From positions 1 through 64,000 of the forward strand of contig JAHEXI010000004.1 of assembly GCA_023252195.1 (NCBI GenBank): a stretch of 64,000 bases of DNA. Reading direction: 5' to 3'. The notes under the pieces are model-generated. The model was not told the origin of the DNA and made no database searches. It was given only the letters and a program-made list of their open reading frames with translations. Made by a program: the position numbers and the translations under genes. Origin of the DNA: Pseudonocardiales bacterium (GTDB lineage Bacteria; Actinomycetota; Actinomycetes; Mycobacteriales; Pseudonocardiaceae). Positions 62,058 through 64,000 of this stretch are shown piece by piece (position 1 is the stretch's first letter; each line of letters begins with the position of its first letter).

Positions 62058-63169
62058 CCGTCGCGTCCAATGTTCCCTTTCTTGATCTGCAAGGCGTCAA
62101 CAACGTGCTGCGCGAGGAGTTCGATCTCGCCTGGAAGACCGTGCTGGACCACGGTCACTTCGTCGGCGGCCCCGAGGTCGAGCGCTTCGAAAACGAATTC
62201 GCCACCTACTGCGAGGCGAAGGCCTGCATCGGGGTGGCTAATGGAACCGATGCGCTGGAACTCATCCTGTCCGGGCTGGGAATCGGCCGTGGCGACGAGG
62301 TCATCGTCCCGACGAATACCTTCATCGCGACGGCCGAGGCGGTATGCGCGACCGGCGCGCGGCCCCGGTTCCTCGACGTGTGCCCCGACACCCTGCTGAT
62401 CGACCCAGCCGCCGCACAAGCCGCGATAAACAGCTCGACCGCCGCGATCATCGCCGTGCACCTGTACGGCCAGATGGTGGATCCTGAGCCGATCTCCGCG
62501 ATCGCCGCCGCACACGGGCTGGCCCTCATCGAGGACGCCGCGCAGGCCCACGGCGCCCGGCACCGGGGGACCAGCGCGGGCAGCGTGGGCATCGCCGCCG
62601 GGTTCAGCTTCTACCCCGGTAAGAACCTCGGCGCTTTGGGCGACGGCGGTGCGGTGGTCACCAGCGATCTAGCCCTGGCCGCCCGGATCCGTAGCATGGC
62701 CAACCACGGCCGGTCAGTGAGCGATCGCTACCTGCACGACCTGGCCGGGCGAAACAGCCGGCTCGACACGCTGCAGGCGGCGCTGCTGTCCGCGAAACTA
62801 CCGCGGCTGGCCGCCGGTAATTCCCGGCGCGCGGCGGCGATGGCGGCCTACCGCGAGATGCTGCCGCAGGGCTGCACTCCAGTAACGGTGGCGCCGGGCG
62901 CCGCGCCGGTGTACCACTTGGCGGTCGTCCAGGTCGATGACCGCAGCGGAATCGGCGCCAATCTCACCGCGGCTGGTATCGGCTGGGGCGTGCATTATCC
63001 GATTCCTTGCCATCAGCAGCCGGCGCTGGCCGGCCGGTATGCGCCGGTGTCCGATGACTTCGCGGTAGCGGAGCGCGCGGCCGGCCGGATCCTATCCCTC
63101 CCGATGTCCCCGACGCTGACTGTCGAGCAGGTTGCGCGGGTCTGCGATGTGCTCGGAGGTGCGCTGTGA
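62054..63169 (+). CDS. DegT/DnrJ/EryC1-family sugar aminotransferase
   Basis: 371 residues, PLP-dependent fold type I. VPFLDLQGVNNVLREEF start, GVANGTDALELILSGLGIGR (cofactor loop), EDAAQAHGARHRGTSAGSVG and FSFYPGKNLGALGDGGAVVT with the PLP Lys (PGKNLG). It makes amino sugars from keto sugars. Coupled by overlapping codons to genes on both sides (62054 and 63166). Confidence 0.93.
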   Translation: MTVASNVPFLDLQGVNNVLREEFDLAWKTVLDHGHFVGGPEVERFENEFATYCEAKACIGVANGTDALELILSGLGIGRGDEVIVPTNTFIATAEAVCATGARPRFLDVCPDTLLIDPAAAQAAINSSTAAIIAVHLYGQMVDPEPISAIAAAHGLALIEDAAQAHGARHRGTSAGSVGIAAGFSFYPGKNLGALGDGGAVVTSDLALAARIRSMANHGRSVSDRYLHDLAGRNSRLDTLQAALLSAKLPRLAAGNSRRAAAMAAYREMLPQGCTPVTVAPGAAPVYHLAVVQVDDRSGIGANLTAAGIGWGVHYPIPCHQQPALAGRYAPVSDDFAVAERAAGRILSLPMSPTLTVEQVARVCDVLGGAL

Positions 63170-64000
63170 GCGATGTTTCCCATGTCTTCCAATACGGGGC
63201 TAGCGAGTCGAATGGACGTTCGATGGGCTACGAGGAGAAACTGCAGCAGTCCCCGGGGACTGGCCCTCACGAGACCGGCGTGGTGCCACCGCAGCGCTCG
63301 GAGAGTCGGTTCGACAGCCTCCCCGAAGACAGCGGCGGTGGCTGGCTGACGACGCGCCTGGTGATACTGACCTTGACGATCATCCTGCTCGGCACTGCTG
63401 CCGGGCTGGTCGGCGCGCTGGTATTGCCCAAAACCTACGGTGCTCGCGCGGAGATCCTGTACTCCAACGGGCAAGGCCAGCAGGGTGGCGGCGACCCGCT
63501 GAAGCAGGATCGGCAGTTGTCCACCCAGCTGGTGTATCTACAGAGCCGGGCCGTGCTCGGGCCGGTCGCGCAGAAGCAGGGCCGGGACTTCAAGGATCTC
63601 ACCAAAGATGTCAGCGTGGCGGTCCTGGACAACAGCGACGTCATCCAGGTCGAGGCGCACGGTGCCACCAAGCTGGCTGCGATGCAGACGCTGCAGGCCA
63701 TCATGGACGGGTACATGACGCTCATCGGTCAGCCCACCGGGGTGTCCCGCAATCTCAGCACCCAGCTGGCGGACGCCCACACGAACACCACCCAGCTCCA
63801 GACGCAGGTGCAGCAACTCACCACCGCGGTGACGGCCGGAACCGCCACTCAGGTCTCCCTCAACGATGCCCGGGCCCAGCTGACCGCGTCGCAGGATTTG
63901 GAAAAGGCGATCCAGGGTCGGATCGATCAGATCAAACTCACCGGTCAGGACGGGCCAGATGCTCAGCTGCTGACACCGCCGTACTCGATGCCCGACGCCG
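63166..64000 (+). CDS. Wzz-like polysaccharide co-polymerase / chain-length protein (3' end outside window)
   Basis: 278 codons are visible from GTG 63166, which overlaps the DegT stop. A cytosolic N-terminal 60 residues is followed by a membrane helix (LVILTLTIILLGTAAGLVGA), the PKTYGARAEILYS strand typical of Wzz proteins, and a periplasmic-type domain with helical stretches rich in Gln/Thr (about 195-260). It probably controls export or length of a surface glycan made with the two upstream sugar enzymes. Confidence 0.8.
   Translation, partial: MSDVSHVFQYGASESNGRSMGYEEKLQQSPGTGPHETGVVPPQRSESRFDSLPEDSGGGWLTTRLVILTLTIILLGTAAGLVGALVLPKTYGARAEILYSNGQGQQGGGDPLKQDRQLSTQLVYLQSRAVLGPVAQKQGRDFKDLTKDVSVAVLDNSDVIQVEAHGATKLAAMQTLQAIMDGYMTLIGQPTGVSRNLSTQLADAHTNTTQLQTQVQQLTTAVTAGTATQVSLNDARAQLTASQDLEKAIQGRIDQIKLTGQDGPDAQLLTPPYSMPDA

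Overview
The window is high-GC DNA from an actinomycete, probably Pseudonocardiales or a relative. The evidence is GTG starts, many apparent leaderless genes (a TANNNT box 6-7 bases before the start codon), an rpfB-type resuscitation factor, a Pmt protein mannosyltransferase, and a gene order from about 38.7 to 58.3 kb (pmt / rsmI ... metG-tatD-rpfB-rsmA-ispE ... acyl-AMP ligase / pth-rplY-prs-glmU) that I recognise from mycobacteria (the Rv1002c-Rv1018c neighbourhood). No species call is made.

Layout. (1) 0-4.2 kb: a leftward two-gene unit, an alpha/beta-hydrolase followed by a very large caspase-STAND ATPase-WD40 protein that runs off the left edge; its WD40 repeats are nearly identical at DNA level. 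(2) 4.2-12.4 kb: eroded accessory DNA with an IS256-type and an IS110-type transposase (each with one frameshift), an amino-acid permease, long gene-poor stretches, one small conserved gene and a doubly broken Abi-like gene. (3) 12.8-18.3 kb: a restriction-modification island with a GHKL ATPase carrying a PD-(D/E)XK-like motif (BbrUII/HgiDII-like), an NgoMIV-like endonuclease, a C5-cytosine methyltransferase, a Vsr endonuclease and, on the opposite strand, an unrecognised membrane protein built of 17-19-residue repeats. (4) 18.3-24 kb: a tRNA-Ala 3' fragment (likely attachment scar), an intact IS1380-type element, a chimeric PIN remnant, an exported protein with 12-residue repeats, and an MNT/HEPN toxin-antitoxin pair whose HEPN lacks the catalytic His.

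(5) 24-37 kb: a Mo/W-pterin enzyme cluster read rightward: a MobA-MoaD fusion, a tungsten-type aldehyde oxidoreductase (AOR), a Cys-type NAD-linked formate dehydrogenase (alpha subunit plus a fused NuoE/NuoF-like subunit), moeA, a tiny Gly/Tyr-rich peptide gene with an ABC exporter, and a second MoeA fused to a PBP-like domain. Overlapping stop/start codons tie mobA-moaD, AOR, fdhA, and separately fdsGB and moeA, into translational units. The genes cover cofactor assembly (MoaD sulfur carrier, metal insertion by MoeA, nucleotide addition by MobA) and the enzymes that use it.

(6) 37-58.5 kb: housekeeping core: dienelactone hydrolase, RHH-like protein, Rieske lipoprotein, pmt/rsmI divergent pair, prolyl oligopeptidase, TetR/VOC pair, metG, tatD, rpfB, rsmA, ispE, ABC-F, acyl-AMP ligase, pth, rplY, prs, glmU. 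Several families of palindromic repeats sit at gene ends here and sometimes reach into coding sequence. (7) 58.5-64 kb: SOD-like secreted protein, tRNA-Gln(UUG), acyl desaturase, and the start of a surface-glycan cluster (Gfo/Idh dehydrogenase, DegT aminotransferase, Wzz-like protein cut by the right edge).
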